A model generated the notes under the pieces. It did not search any database and was not told the DNA's origin. It saw only the letters and a list, made by a program, of their open reading frames with translations. A stretch of 29,900 nucleotides of DNA. Source: a virus. The position numbers and the translations under genes were made by a program. Shown one piece after another: positions 1 through 9,821 of the stretch. Where the stretch lies: positions 1-29,900 of IMG/VR virus record IMGVR_UViG_3300032291_002085. One strand, given 5' to 3'. Within the stretch, counting starts at the first letter, position 1. Each line of letters begins with the position of its first letter.

Positions 1-3000
1 ACTGCTACGGGTAACATCACAGGTGCTAACTTAGTAACTGGGGGTGTATTGTCAGTTACTGGTAATGCTAATATAGGTAATTTGGGTGTATCTACAGTAA
101 TTGCTTCAACCGTTAATGCTACTACTGTCAATAGTGGTTTGTTACAAAACGGTAATAGTAATGTAACTATTACTGGTAATGCTAATATTTCTCACTTTGT
201 CACTAGTAATACAACTAGTCAACTAACAGTTACAGCAACCGGTGCAAACATTCCAGGATACGCAAACGTAGGTTCATTGAGTGTAACAGGGGTAAGCAAT
301 TTAGGTCCAGTCGGTAACGTAACTATCACAGGTGGTGTTGCCAACTATCTATTACAAACTAATGGTTCGGGTGTGTTAACTTGGGTAGCACCGCCGTCAA
401 CCTCAAGTATTGTTAATGGTAACAGTAATGTAAATATACCTTCTGCTAATGGTAACGTCAACATTTCTGCTGTAGGCACTGCAAACGTAGTTGTTGTTAC
501 CGGTACTGGTGCAAATATAACAGGTACATTAAGTGCTAGCGGAAATGCTAACGTAGCTAATTTAGGTACAACAGGTGTATTCGCAACTACATTAAGTAGT
601 ACTGGCAACGCTAACGTAGGTAATTTAGGTACTGCTGGTTTAATTACCGCAACAGGTAATGTAACAGCAGGTAATTTAATAACTGGCGGTGTCATCAGTG
701 CAACTGGCAATGCTAATATAGGCAATATTGGAACAGCAGGTTTAATAACAGCTAGTGGTAACATCACAGGTGCTAACTTAGTAACAGGTGGTGTCATCAG
801 TGCAACTGGAAATGCTAACGTAGGTAATTTAGGTGCAACTGGTGTATTTGCAACAACATTGAGTAGTACAGGTAATGCTAATATAGGCAATATTGGTACA
901 GGTGGTTTAATTACTGCAACAGGTAATGTAACAGCAGGTAATTTAGTAACTGGTGGTGTCATCAGTGCAACAGGTAACGCTAACGTTGGTAACTTAGGCG
1001 CAACAGGTGTGTTTGTTACTACAGTAAGTGCAACCAGTAACGCAAACATTGGAAACATTGGTACAGGTGGTTTAATTACAGCAACAGGTAACGTAACCGC
1101 AGGTAACTTAGTAACAGGTGGCGTATTGTCAGTTACTGGTAATGCTAATATAGGTAATGTTGGCGCTACATTATTTGTAGGTAATATTAGTGGATCAGGA
1201 AACAGTAACGTTGGTAATTTAGGAACTACTAGATTAGTTGCAACTGGTGCTGGTAGTTTTGGCGCTAACTTAAACATGAACACAAACTGGATAAACAACG
1301 TAGGTTATCCAAGTGCTAATACTGATGCGGCATCAAAAGAATATGTAGATACACTAGTATCAACTGGTATTAGTTATCATCAACCAGTCAACGTTGCAAC
1401 AACAACTACACTGGCTACAGCTACAGGTGGTACAACAGCATATAATTCACCGAATGGAGCCGCAAATGGTATCGGTGCATACATTAGTACAACAGGTACA
1501 TTTAATTTAATTGATGGCGCAAACGTTCAAACAGTTGGTACACGTATCTTAGTTAAAGACGAAGCTAATGCAACATGGAATGGTGTTTATACATATGCTA
1601 ACACAACTGCAATTGTTCGTTCTACTGATACTGACGAAGCTGGAGTAGGTAGTGCATCACTATTAGGTATTAATGATTACTTCTTTACTTTAGGTGGGGT
1701 TATAAACGAAGGTACTGCATTCATTGTAAGTGCCCCTGCAGGTACAATTACATTTGGTACATCAAATATTACATTTGCAGTATTCAGCACATCACAGGTA
1801 TATGATGCTGGTACTGGATTAACATTAACTGGTACTACGTTTAGCGTTAACCCAAGTCAAACACAAGTAACTGCTGTTGGTACATTAACTAGTTTAAGTG
1901 TAAGTGGCAACGCAAATATTGGTAACGTAGGTGCTACATTATTTGTAGGTAACTTAAGTGGTACAGGTAACAGTAACGTTGGTAACTTAGGCACAGGAAT
2001 TTTAACAGCTAGTGGAAACATCACTGGTGCAAACTTAGTAACAGGTGGTGTATTATCTGTTACAGGAAACGCTAACGTTGGTAACATTGGTGTTGCAACT
2101 GCGATTATAACAACTGGTAATATTACTACAATCAACAGTGGATTGTTACAAAATGGTAACAGTAATATTGCGATAACTGCTAACGGAAATATCTCGTTGT
2201 CAGCAGTAGGAGCACCAAATGAAGTTGTGATTACTGGTACTGGAGTAAATGTTGCAGGTACATTAAGCGTAAGTGGTAATGCTAACGTTGGTAACATCGG
2301 AACAGCACAAGTTCTTGCATCTGCAAACATCACAGCACCGCAATTAATATCAAACGTAGCTACTGGTACTGCTCCATTAGTTGTTACTTCAACAACACAA
2401 GTTGCTAACTTGTCTGTTGCAACCGCTGGTAGTGCAACTACAGCCGGTACTGTAACAACTAACGCACAACCAAATATTACTTCAGTTGGTACATTAACTA
2501 GTGTTTCAGTATCAGGTAATGCTAATATTGGAAACATTGGTACAGGTGGATTAATTACTGCAACAGGTAATGTAACAGCAGGAAATATAGTCACTGGTGG
2601 TGTCATCAGTGCAACTGGAAATGCTAACGTAGGTAACTTAGGTACAGCAGGGATATTCGCAACAACATTAAGTTCTACAGGTAACGCTAACGTAGGTAAT
2701 ATTGGTACTGCAGGATTGATTACGGTTACCGGTAATGCGAACATTGGCAATATTGGAACAGGTGGATTAATTACTGCTACCGGTAACATTGGTGGCGGTA
2801 ATATTAACACTGGTGGTCTAGTAACTGCAACCGGTAATGTTACTGGTGGTAACTTAGTAACGACAGGTTCTGCAAACGTAGGCAACACTATTATTTTAGG
2901 TAATGCTTCAGTCCCGACAACTATTGCTTGGGCATCTGCTACTACTACCAGCATTACTGCAAACCAAACTATTGCAAGTTTTAGTGCTACTGGTGTGACT

Positions 3001-3234
3001 GGTGTTGAATATTTAATTAAAGGGATAGACTCAACCGGTTCTAAATATAGTGTGGCAACTGTAATTGCAGTAACTGACGGAACTACAGTAGATTATGCTA
3101 CTTTTGGTACAACTCAATTGGGTGGATACACAGGTAGTTTAGCAGTAAATATCGTAGGTGGATTTGTAAGGTTACAAGTTACTCCTGCAAGCAGTAATAG
3201 CACAGTTTGGACAACCCAATATAGGTTAATTTAA
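1..3234 (+). CDS. Repeat-rich tail fibre / virion structural protein (5' partial)
   Basis: The reading frame is open from base 1, so the start lies upstream of the window; 1077 residues are visible. The protein is built of about fifteen imperfect GNANVGNLG-like units joined by Gly/Thr/Val/Ser-rich beta-type segments. This is typical of trimeric fibres of marine and freshwater T4-type phages. Around residues 440-590 lies a phage fibre domain (DAASKEYVD, then RILVKDE and WNGVYTY). The last ~95 residues form a beta-rich C-terminal domain (AVTDGTTVDYATFG and RLQVTPASSN) of a kind seen at the ends of phage fibre proteins. Its stop overlaps the next start as TAATG. Probable role: tail fibre or another host-contacting appendage. 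The fibre class is well supported; the exact position in the virion is inference. Confidence 0.8.
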   Translation, partial: TATGNITGANLVTGGVLSVTGNANIGNLGVSTVIASTVNATTVNSGLLQNGNSNVTITGNANISHFVTSNTTSQLTVTATGANIPGYANVGSLSVTGVSNLGPVGNVTITGGVANYLLQTNGSGVLTWVAPPSTSSIVNGNSNVNIPSANGNVNISAVGTANVVVVTGTGANITGTLSASGNANVANLGTTGVFATTLSSTGNANVGNLGTAGLITATGNVTAGNLITGGVISATGNANIGNIGTAGLITASGNITGANLVTGGVISATGNANVGNLGATGVFATTLSSTGNANIGNIGTGGLITATGNVTAGNLVTGGVISATGNANVGNLGATGVFVTTVSATSNANIGNIGTGGLITATGNVTAGNLVTGGVLSVTGNANIGNVGATLFVGNISGSGNSNVGNLGTTRLVATGAGSFGANLNMNTNWINNVGYPSANTDAASKEYVDTLVSTGISYHQPVNVATTTTLATATGGTTAYNSPNGAANGIGAYISTTGTFNLIDGANVQTVGTRILVKDEANATWNGVYTYANTTAIVRSTDTDEAGVGSASLLGINDYFFTLGGVINEGTAFIVSAPAGTITFGTSNITFAVFSTSQVYDAGTGLTLTGTTFSVNPSQTQVTAVGTLTSLSVSGNANIGNVGATLFVGNLSGTGNSNVGNLGTGILTASGNITGANLVTGGVLSVTGNANVGNIGVATAIITTGNITTINSGLLQNGNSNIAITANGNISLSAVGAPNEVVITGTGVNVAGTLSVSGNANVGNIGTAQVLASANITAPQLISNVATGTAPLVVTSTTQVANLSVATAGSATTAGTVTTNAQPNITSVGTLTSVSVSGNANIGNIGTGGLITATGNVTAGNIVTGGVISATGNANVGNLGTAGIFATTLSSTGNANVGNIGTAGLITVTGNANIGNIGTGGLITATGNIGGGNINTGGLVTATGNVTGGNLVTTGSANVGNTIILGNASVPTTIAWASATTTSITANQTIASFSATGVTGVEYLIKGIDSTGSKYSVATVIAVTDGTTVDYATFGTTQLGGYTGSLAVNIVGGFVRLQVTPASSNSTVWTTQYRLI

Positions 3235-3617
3235 TGGCAATTAAATCTTTAAATTCCGTCGGTGGATTTTCAGTTAGAGATAGTGTTACCGGTAATCTAA
3301 TAGTAATTATTGATGATAACGGTAACATTACTACACCTACCTTAACAGTAACTGGTAATACCAATTTAGGTAATTTAGGTAATGTAAAAATAACTGGTGG
3401 TACTGCTAACTACGTACTACAAACTGATGGTACAGGTAATTTAACTTGGGTAGAACAATCAGGTGGCGGAGGCAACACAAGCATCACATCACCAATGCCC
3501 ACTTTAATTAACTCAGGTGAAACATATTATGTAACAGGAAATCATCAAGGATTATTTAGTTTCCCCATTACAATAAATGGAACATTTCAGATTGATGGAA
3601 TATTAATACAGGTTTAA
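3234..3617 (+). CDS. Small fibre-related structural protein
   Basis: This 127-residue protein is translationally coupled to the preceding fibre gene by a TAATG overlap. Its middle (NVKITGGTANYVLQTDGTG followed by NLTWV) closely matches residues about 105-125 of the upstream fibre protein. It therefore looks like a short paralogue or a detached fibre module. The C-terminal half (SGETYYVTGNHQGLFSFPITI, ending DGILIQV) has the short beta-strand pattern of a fibre tip or trimerisation domain. It probably works with the flanking fibres, either as a second fibre subunit or as an attachment tip. No catalytic motif is visible. Confidence 0.65.
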   Translation: MAIKSLNSVGGFSVRDSVTGNLIVIIDDNGNITTPTLTVTGNTNLGNLGNVKITGGTANYVLQTDGTGNLTWVEQSGGGGNTSITSPMPTLINSGETYYVTGNHQGLFSFPITINGTFQIDGILIQV

Positions 3618-3626
3618 GGAATAAAA

Positions 3627-6600
3627 ATGAGTTTAATTTTAATACAAGAAACAGCAAGTTCAATACCAAGCCCAGCGGCTGGCAAGGGCACTGTGTTTTT
3701 AAACACTAGCGATCAACTGAGTGTAAAGAATTCAAGTAATGCTGTGTCAGTATTACCCTCCATCAATAGTTCAACAAATACATACGTAATATATAATAAT
3801 GCAGGATCTTTTGGACAAAGTGCTAATTTTGTGTTTAACGAAACGACAAGCACATTGACTCTTGCTAATTTAATTGTATCTGGAACTTTACAAGCAGGTG
3901 ACATTAGTGTTTCTAGTATTTCAAACGGTACAAGTAATGTTGATATTGTGGGTACTAGTGGTAATGTTACTACTAGTGTTGCCGGTAATGCTAATATTGT
4001 AGTAGTCACTGGTACAGGTGTCGTGGTTTCCGGCAATCTTACAGCAAACGGAGCAGTTGGTAACGGTATTGTTGGCGGCGCAAAAACTTCTGGTTCAACA
4101 AGAGGTACAGGTGTTACTGGTCAAGGATATGTAACCGCAAGTGGAGATACAGGAGCCGCAGTTGGTGTTCGTGGATTTTCAACAGATACCCATTCGGGTG
4201 GTTATAACGTAGGCGTATTAGGTAATGCATCTGGTTCTGGTTTAGGCAACTATGCTTTTTATGTACAAGCTGGTAATATTGCTTCTATTGAAACAGCTAC
4301 TGCATGGGATTTAGTTGATAATAATACAAACGCTCTCTCATTCAACTCAACTGGAAAAGCTAACATTCTTGGTATTGAAACTACAGACGGCGCAGAAGGT
4401 ATTTTCACATCAGGATACTTGAATGTTTCAGGTAATGTAACTGCAACAAGATTAATTAGTAATATTGCAATTGGCACTGCACCTTTAACTGTAACAAGCA
4501 CTACACGTGTCGCAAACTTAAATGTAGCAACATCAGGTGTAGCAAACACGGTAAATGATGCGGCTCAAGGTAATATCACAAGTGTTGGAACACTAACAAG
4601 TGTTAGTGTATCAGGTAATGCCAATATTGGTAATATAGGTACAGGTGGATTAATTACTGCAACAGGTAATGTAACAGCAGGTAATTTAGTAACAGGTGGC
4701 GCATTGTCAGTTACCGGTAATGCTAACGTTGGCAACTTAGGCACAACAACAGCAATTATAACTACCGGTAATATCACAACTATTAATAGTGGATTATTAC
4801 AAAATGGTAATAGCAATATAGCGATTACAGCAAATGGTAACATATCACTTACTGCTGCAGGTGGTTCACCAGAATTAGTTGTTACTGGTACAGGTGCAAA
4901 TATAACAGGCACCTTGAGTGCTAGTGGTAATGCTAACGTGGCTAATTTAGGCGTTACTGGTGTATTTGCAACAACATTAAGTGCAAGTGGGAATGCTAAT
5001 GTTGGTAACATGGGTGCTACTGGTGTAGTTGCAACAACATTAAGTGCAAGTGGTAATGCTAACGTGGCTAATTTAGGTGTTACTGGTGTATTTGCAACAA
5101 CATTAAGTGCTAGTGGCAATGCTAACGTTGGTAATTTAGGTGCTACTGGTGTAGTTGCAACTACACTTAGTGGTACACTTACAACAGCGGCGCAACCAAA
5201 CATTACCTCTGTTGGAACACTAACAAGTGTTAGTGTATCAGGTAATGCCAATATTGGTAATATAGGTACAGGTGGATTAATTACTGCTACAGGTAATATT
5301 ACTGGCGGTAATTTAGTAACAACTGGTATACTAAGTGTTACTGGTACAGGTGTAAGTAGCATTGCTGGTAACTTAGATATGACCAGTAATACTATTATTA
5401 ATCTTGCATCACCCACAAATGACCAAGATGCGGCAACTAAAAAATATGTTGATGATGTTGCTCAAGGCTTAAACATTCATCCTTCTTGTAATGCGGCTAC
5501 AACTACCACTCTTGCGTCTATATCAGGCGGCACGGTAACTTATAATAATGGTACAGCTGGTGTAGGTGCAACACTAACAACTACTGGTTCATATACAACT
5601 ATAGACGGTGTTACATTGTCAGATGGTATGCGTATTTTAGTTAAGAATGAAGCAACTCAAGCAAATAATGGTATATATGTTCGCACAAGTGCAACAGTAT
5701 TAACACGTGCTACTGACTTTGATACTGCTATTGAAATCGCAGGTGGTGACTTTACATTTATTACTGCAGGTACACAATACAACTCAACTGGTTGGGTGCA
5801 AATCGATGAAGTTACTACAGTTGGAACAGACCCAATTGTATGGGAACAGTTCTCGGGTGCTGGTACATATAGTGCTGGTACAGGATTAACATTAACTGGC
5901 ACTACATTTAGTGTCAATGCTTCACAAACACAAGTTACATCAACAGGTACACTAACTAGTTTATCAGTTAGTGGTAATATTAATGCAGGTAATGTAAGTG
6001 CGACATTAATTTCGGGTACTATAACAACAGCAAGTCAAGCAAATATCACCTCAGTTGGCCAATTAACTAGTTTATCAGTTAGTGGTAATGCTACCGTAGG
6101 TAATGTTTATGCTAATTCAGGCACAGTTGGTGCTTCATTATTAACTGGTACATTAACTACTGCGGCACAGGGAAATATTACATCAGTCGGTACATTAACC
6201 GGACTTGGGGTCAACGGAACAATCACTGGTGTTAACATCACTGCTAACACTGGCGTATTTACAGGTAACGGCTCTGCACTGACAGCATTAAACGCAAGCA
6301 ACATTTCAAGTGGCACGTTAGCACAGGCTAGATTAGCAAACTCCTCAGTTACATTAGGTAGCACAGCACTTACATTGGGTGGTACTGTAACAACTGTTGC
6401 TGGTTTAAGTAGTGTAACTAGTACATCATTCGTTGGTGCACTAACAGGTGCGGCAACAAGTGCAACTACAGCCGGTACGGTAACAACTGCGGCTCAGCCT
6501 AATATTACAAGTGTTGGCACATTAACAGGTTTGACATTATCTAATGCGGCTGTAATCTCTGTAGGTTCTAACACTAACGTTGGTACGTTTACTGGTAACT

Positions 6601-7010
6601 TCTCATTAAGTGCAGGTTCAAGATTAAATGCTACATACGCTGACTTGGCAGAAAAATATGTTGCTGATGCTGATTATGAACCGGGTACAGTTCTAGTGTT
6701 TGGTGGTAATCATGAAGTTACATTGTCAACAGAATCAGATTCATTCAGAGTAGCAGGTGTAGTAACAACTAACCCAGCATACACTATGAATAATGATTGT
6801 GAGGGTGAACATGTGGCTACTGTTGCTCTACAAGGTCGTGTACCAGTTAAAGTAATTGGCCCAACCTATAAAGGTGATTTATTGGTATCATGTGGTAATG
6901 GTTATGCTATTGCTAATAACATTGCACGTGCAGGTACTATCATTGGTAAATCACTAGAAAACTTTAATCAAGCAAATGGTGTAATTGAAGTAGCTATAGG
7001 ACGATTCTAA
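3627..7010 (+). CDS. Repeat-rich tail fibre / structural protein with conserved C-terminal domain
   Basis: This 1127-residue protein follows an AGGA ribosome site at 3618. An N-terminal region of ~100 residues (SLILIQETASSIPSP) is followed by GNANVGNLG-type repeats shared with the first gene. An inserted domain at about 145-270 (GVRGFSTD, SGGYNVGVLGNASGSGLGN) interrupts the repeats. The fibre domain found in the first gene recurs at about 600-750 (DAATKKYVDD, RILVKNE, NNGIYV). A C-terminal domain from about residue 1005 (YADLAEKYVADADYEPGTV and VAGVVTTNPAYTMNND) is a recurrent ending of large phage fibres. Long exact DNA repeats lie inside it (see repeat entries). The probable role is host-contacting fibre or baseplate appendage. 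It is a paralogue of the first gene in repeats and central domain but ends differently. Confidence 0.8.
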   Translation: MSLILIQETASSIPSPAAGKGTVFLNTSDQLSVKNSSNAVSVLPSINSSTNTYVIYNNAGSFGQSANFVFNETTSTLTLANLIVSGTLQAGDISVSSISNGTSNVDIVGTSGNVTTSVAGNANIVVVTGTGVVVSGNLTANGAVGNGIVGGAKTSGSTRGTGVTGQGYVTASGDTGAAVGVRGFSTDTHSGGYNVGVLGNASGSGLGNYAFYVQAGNIASIETATAWDLVDNNTNALSFNSTGKANILGIETTDGAEGIFTSGYLNVSGNVTATRLISNIAIGTAPLTVTSTTRVANLNVATSGVANTVNDAAQGNITSVGTLTSVSVSGNANIGNIGTGGLITATGNVTAGNLVTGGALSVTGNANVGNLGTTTAIITTGNITTINSGLLQNGNSNIAITANGNISLTAAGGSPELVVTGTGANITGTLSASGNANVANLGVTGVFATTLSASGNANVGNMGATGVVATTLSASGNANVANLGVTGVFATTLSASGNANVGNLGATGVVATTLSGTLTTAAQPNITSVGTLTSVSVSGNANIGNIGTGGLITATGNITGGNLVTTGILSVTGTGVSSIAGNLDMTSNTIINLASPTNDQDAATKKYVDDVAQGLNIHPSCNAATTTTLASISGGTVTYNNGTAGVGATLTTTGSYTTIDGVTLSDGMRILVKNEATQANNGIYVRTSATVLTRATDFDTAIEIAGGDFTFITAGTQYNSTGWVQIDEVTTVGTDPIVWEQFSGAGTYSAGTGLTLTGTTFSVNASQTQVTSTGTLTSLSVSGNINAGNVSATLISGTITTASQANITSVGQLTSLSVSGNATVGNVYANSGTVGASLLTGTLTTAAQGNITSVGTLTGLGVNGTITGVNITANTGVFTGNGSALTALNASNISSGTLAQARLANSSVTLGSTALTLGGTVTTVAGLSSVTSTSFVGALTGAATSATTAGTVTTAAQPNITSVGTLTGLTLSNAAVISVGSNTNVGTFTGNFSLSAGSRLNATYADLAEKYVADADYEPGTVLVFGGNHEVTLSTESDSFRVAGVVTTNPAYTMNNDCEGEHVATVALQGRVPVKVIGPTYKGDLLVSCGNGYAIANNIARAGTIIGKSLENFNQANGVIEVAIGRF
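4583..5287 (+). repeat. 78-bp exact direct repeat within the fibre gene
   Basis: Positions 4583-4660 and 5210-5287 are identical over 78 bases, read base by base. Both encode the same fibre segment (GTLTSVSVSGNANIGNIG). A 44-base part, starting GGTACAGGTGGATTAATT, occurs at 4638-4681 and also, exactly, at 2539-2582 in the first fibre gene. Such identity at synonymous positions points to recent duplication or gene conversion. Confidence 0.9.
4932..5171 (+). repeat. 126-bp-period in-frame tandem repeat in the fibre gene
   Basis: The sequence beginning GCTAACGTGGCTAATTTAGG at 4932 recurs at 5058 with few changes, a period of 126 bases or 42 codons. Each unit holds two fibre modules (NVANLGVTGVFATTL and NVGNMGATGVVATTL, the second as NVGNLGATGVVATTL). 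An in-frame period allows length change without a frameshift. Confidence 0.85.
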
Positions 7011-7017
7011 TACAATT

Positions 7018-7054
7018 TCACACTGTACTTTTTGTAAAGATAAGTACAGTGTGA
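7018..7054 (+). promoter_or_regulatory. 13-bp hairpin covering the start of the next gene
   Basis: TCACACTGTACTT (7018-7030) and AAGTACAGTGTGA (7042-7054) are perfect reverse complements around an 11-base loop. The 3' arm contains the GTG start at 7051. There is no following T-run, so an ordinary intrinsic terminator is unlikely. The hairpin could protect the 3' end of the fibre mRNA or block translation of the next gene on read-through transcripts. GATAAGTA at 7039-7046, in the loop and arm, resembles the late-promoter motif seen elsewhere in the window. Confidence 0.6.
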
Positions 7055-7497
7055 TTAATGTATTTCAATTAAACTATGATTCCAGACTAAGAAGCTGGTA
7101 CGAACTAAGACAAACTCTCCAAAACTCGGACACACAAACCAAATGTTTAGAAATAGACAAGTGGTGGCAACACGCTCCGATTGTAAACCATTATCTCCAT
7201 CCACAAGAAATAGATACATGGCCAACACCTTGGGAACTGTTATATGACAACGAATACTGTCATGTTGCCCGAGGTTTGGGTATGATATACACACTTATGT
7301 TAACGGGTATAAAAGAAGTTGACTTCTCATTAGGAAAAGACGATAATAATGAAGATGTTGCATTAGTCATAGTTGACCACGCAAAATATGTATTGAATTA
7401 CTGGCCTAATACGGTAGTAAATATCAATCTACAGAATTTTAAAATAACAGATAGTTTAAGTTTAAAAAACATAATAAGAAAAATAGGTGAAATATGA
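7051..7497 (+). CDS. Conserved-looking phage protein of unknown function, upstream of nrdA
   Basis: This 148-residue protein starts with GTG; no Shine-Dalgarno is visible and the start lies in the arm of a 13-bp hairpin. The N-terminus INVFQLNYDSRLRSWYELR looks like a natural protein start, and no alternative in-frame start is near. It is rich in aromatic residues (KWWQHAP, DTWPTPWELLYD, LNYWPNTVV) and carries a central hydrophobic stretch (GLGMIYTLMLTGI). There is no recognisable catalytic motif. The stop overlaps the nrdA start (ATGA), so the two are translationally coupled. A link to nucleotide metabolism is only contextual. Confidence 0.6.
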   Translation: MINVFQLNYDSRLRSWYELRQTLQNSDTQTKCLEIDKWWQHAPIVNHYLHPQEIDTWPTPWELLYDNEYCHVARGLGMIYTLMLTGIKEVDFSLGKDDNNEDVALVIVDHAKYVLNYWPNTVVNINLQNFKITDSLSLKNIIRKIGEI

Positions 7498-9812
7498 TTA
7501 TAAATGTCACTAAACGTAGTGGTAAAAAAGAGCCATTGATGTTAGATAAATGGCAAGCACAGATAGCAAAAGTATGTCAAGGTATAGCAGATGTTTCGCA
7601 ATCAATGATAGAGATTAAAGCACAACCACACTTTTATGACGGTATTACTACTCGCATTATTGATGAGATAACATTACGTGCTATTGTAGACCTTATTAAC
7701 GTAGAACATAATCCGGAAGTAGGTCACACAAACTATCAATATATAGCCGGAAAACAACGATTAAGCATGTTACGTAAAGATGTGTATGGTAGTTATGAAG
7801 TACCGCATCTATATGATATTGTTAAAAAGAATGTAGCAACCGGACTTTACACTAATGAATTGTTAGACTGGTATAGTGAAGAAGATTGGAATAAGATGAA
7901 TGATATGATAGATCATTCTAAGGATGAAAGTTATTCTTATTCCGCCATTGAACAACTCATAGAAAAATATCTAGTACGCAATCGCAGTACAAAAGAAATA
8001 TATGAAACTCCACAAGTTAGATACATGGTTGCAGCCGCAACTATTTTTCATAAAGAAGAACCTAACAGCGCAAGAATGCGTTACATAAAGGAATACTATA
8101 ATGCGGCATCAGATGGCTTGTTTACTCTTGCTACCCCTGTACTTGCTGGTCTTGGTACTCCAACCAAGCAGTTTAGTAGTTGTGTGCTTATTCGCAGTGA
8201 CGATGATCTTGACAGTATTTTTGCCTCCGGAGAAATGATGGCAAAGTATGCTAGTAAACGTGCTGGCATTGGTTTAGAGATAGGACGCTTACGACCATTG
8301 GGTAGTCCCATTCGCGGTGGCGAAATCATGCATACTGGTATGATACCATTCTTGAAGAAATGGTTTGGTGACTTACGTAGTTGTAGTCAAGGTGGCATTC
8401 GTAATGCAAGTGCTACTGTATTCTACCCTATCTGGCATCATCAGTTTGATGACCTTATTGTTCTTAAAAATAATCAAGGAACGGAAGAAACTAGAGTTAG
8501 ACACATGGATTATGGAGTTGTTCTTAGTTCATTCTTCTGGAGAAGATTTAAAAACAAAGAAGACATAACCTTCTTTGATCCCAACGAAGTACCAGACCTA
8601 TATGAAGCATTTTATACCAACACAAAATTATTTGAAGAACTTTATGTTAGATATGAAAAACAAAAAGGACTCCGAAAGAAAACAATGTCTGCTGAAGAAG
8701 TTTTCAAAAGCGGTATCCTTAAAGAAAGAACCGACACTGGACGTATATATCTAGTATTCATTGACAACGTAATGAACCAAGGTCCTTTTGATCCTGAGTA
8801 TCATACAATTTACCAAAGTAATCTTTGCTGTGAAATACTTTTACCTACTAAGTCCTTTAAACGTCTGGATGACGATACTGGTCGTATCGCACTTTGCACA
8901 TTGGGCTCAATCAATTGGGGTGCGTTCCGCAATCCAGAAGACATGCGCCGTGCTTGCCGTATTCTACATCGTAGCCTTAATAACATTCTTGACTATCAAG
9001 ACTTTCTTTCCATTCAGTCTAAACTAAGCAACGATGAAATTCGTCCATTGGGCATTGGTATTACTAACCTAGCGTACTGGCACGCCAAGCGTAGCTACAA
9101 GTACGGAGAGAAAGATGCACTAGCAGAAGTTAAATTGTGGTCAGAGCATCAAGCGTTTTATCTAACCGAAGCAAGTGTAGAATTAGCAAAAGAACGCGGT
9201 CCTTGTTTGACTAGTGATAAAACTAGATATGGTAAAGGTATATTCCCTTGGGAACTACGTGCAAACGGTGTCAATGATTTAGCAGACTTTACTCCCGAAC
9301 TAGACTGGGAAACTCTACGTGTTAACATGAAACAATATGGAGTCCGTAATGCTACACAAATGGCAGTAGCTCCTGTAGAATCAAGCAGTGTAGTAATTAA
9401 CTCTACTAATGGCATTGAAATGCCTATGAGTTTAATTTCGGTAAAAGAAAGTAAAGCAGGAAGTTTTGTACAAGTTGTACCAGAATATCATAAATTAAAA
9501 AACAAATATCAATTAATGTGGGATCAAAAAGATTGTGATGGTTACTTAAAAACTAGTGCTGTGTTAGCCGCCTATGTTGATCAAAGTATCAGCACTAACA
9601 CATTTTATAATCCTGCACACTTTTTGGATCGTAAAGTACCTACTACTTTGATTGCTAAGAACTTAATGCAATCACATTATTGGGGATTAAAGACATTCTA
9701 CTATAGCTTAATTAATAAAGCAGGTAGTAAACAATTAGAAGAACAAGCACCAACAATGTTAGAACCTATTAACTTTGATGATGAAGAAGATTGTGAAAGC
9801 TGTAAACTTTAA
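7494..9812 (+). CDS. nrdA: Class Ia ribonucleoside-diphosphate reductase, large subunit
   Basis: The 772-residue protein reduces ribonucleoside diphosphates to deoxyribonucleotides together with NrdB, feeding phage DNA synthesis. An ATP-cone-like region forms the N-terminus. The active-site redox pair is C230 (FSSCVLI) and C468 (LCTLGSIN). The radical-site triad N443, C445, E447 is seen in SNLCCEILLP. The tyrosines relaying the radical from NrdB are Y736/Y737 (KTFYYSL). The shuttle cysteines C767 and C770 end the protein (CESCKL), as in E. coli NrdA. Length and all key residues are intact. The ATG overlaps the upstream stop and has AGGTGA before it. nrdB and a glutaredoxin follow within 5 kb on the same strand. 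Confidence 0.97.
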   Translation: MIINVTKRSGKKEPLMLDKWQAQIAKVCQGIADVSQSMIEIKAQPHFYDGITTRIIDEITLRAIVDLINVEHNPEVGHTNYQYIAGKQRLSMLRKDVYGSYEVPHLYDIVKKNVATGLYTNELLDWYSEEDWNKMNDMIDHSKDESYSYSAIEQLIEKYLVRNRSTKEIYETPQVRYMVAAATIFHKEEPNSARMRYIKEYYNAASDGLFTLATPVLAGLGTPTKQFSSCVLIRSDDDLDSIFASGEMMAKYASKRAGIGLEIGRLRPLGSPIRGGEIMHTGMIPFLKKWFGDLRSCSQGGIRNASATVFYPIWHHQFDDLIVLKNNQGTEETRVRHMDYGVVLSSFFWRRFKNKEDITFFDPNEVPDLYEAFYTNTKLFEELYVRYEKQKGLRKKTMSAEEVFKSGILKERTDTGRIYLVFIDNVMNQGPFDPEYHTIYQSNLCCEILLPTKSFKRLDDDTGRIALCTLGSINWGAFRNPEDMRRACRILHRSLNNILDYQDFLSIQSKLSNDEIRPLGIGITNLAYWHAKRSYKYGEKDALAEVKLWSEHQAFYLTEASVELAKERGPCLTSDKTRYGKGIFPWELRANGVNDLADFTPELDWETLRVNMKQYGVRNATQMAVAPVESSSVVINSTNGIEMPMSLISVKESKAGSFVQVVPEYHKLKNKYQLMWDQKDCDGYLKTSAVLAAYVDQSISTNTFYNPAHFLDRKVPTTLIAKNLMQSHYWGLKTFYYSLINKAGSKQLEEQAPTMLEPINFDDEEDCESCKL

Positions 9813-9821
9813 GGAAATTAT

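Noticed and set aside
345-6364. Long minus-strand ORFs rich in Pro, Val and Leu opposite the fibre genes
   Set aside because: They are the antisense reading of low-complexity GGTAAT/GCTAAC-type repeats, have no ribosome sites and repeat the same pattern wherever the fibre repeats occur.
49-6500. CRISPR-like regularly spaced repeats
   Set aside because: The periodic units are in frame, degenerate and coding (GNANVGN modules). There are no constant palindromic repeats with unique spacers and no cas genes.
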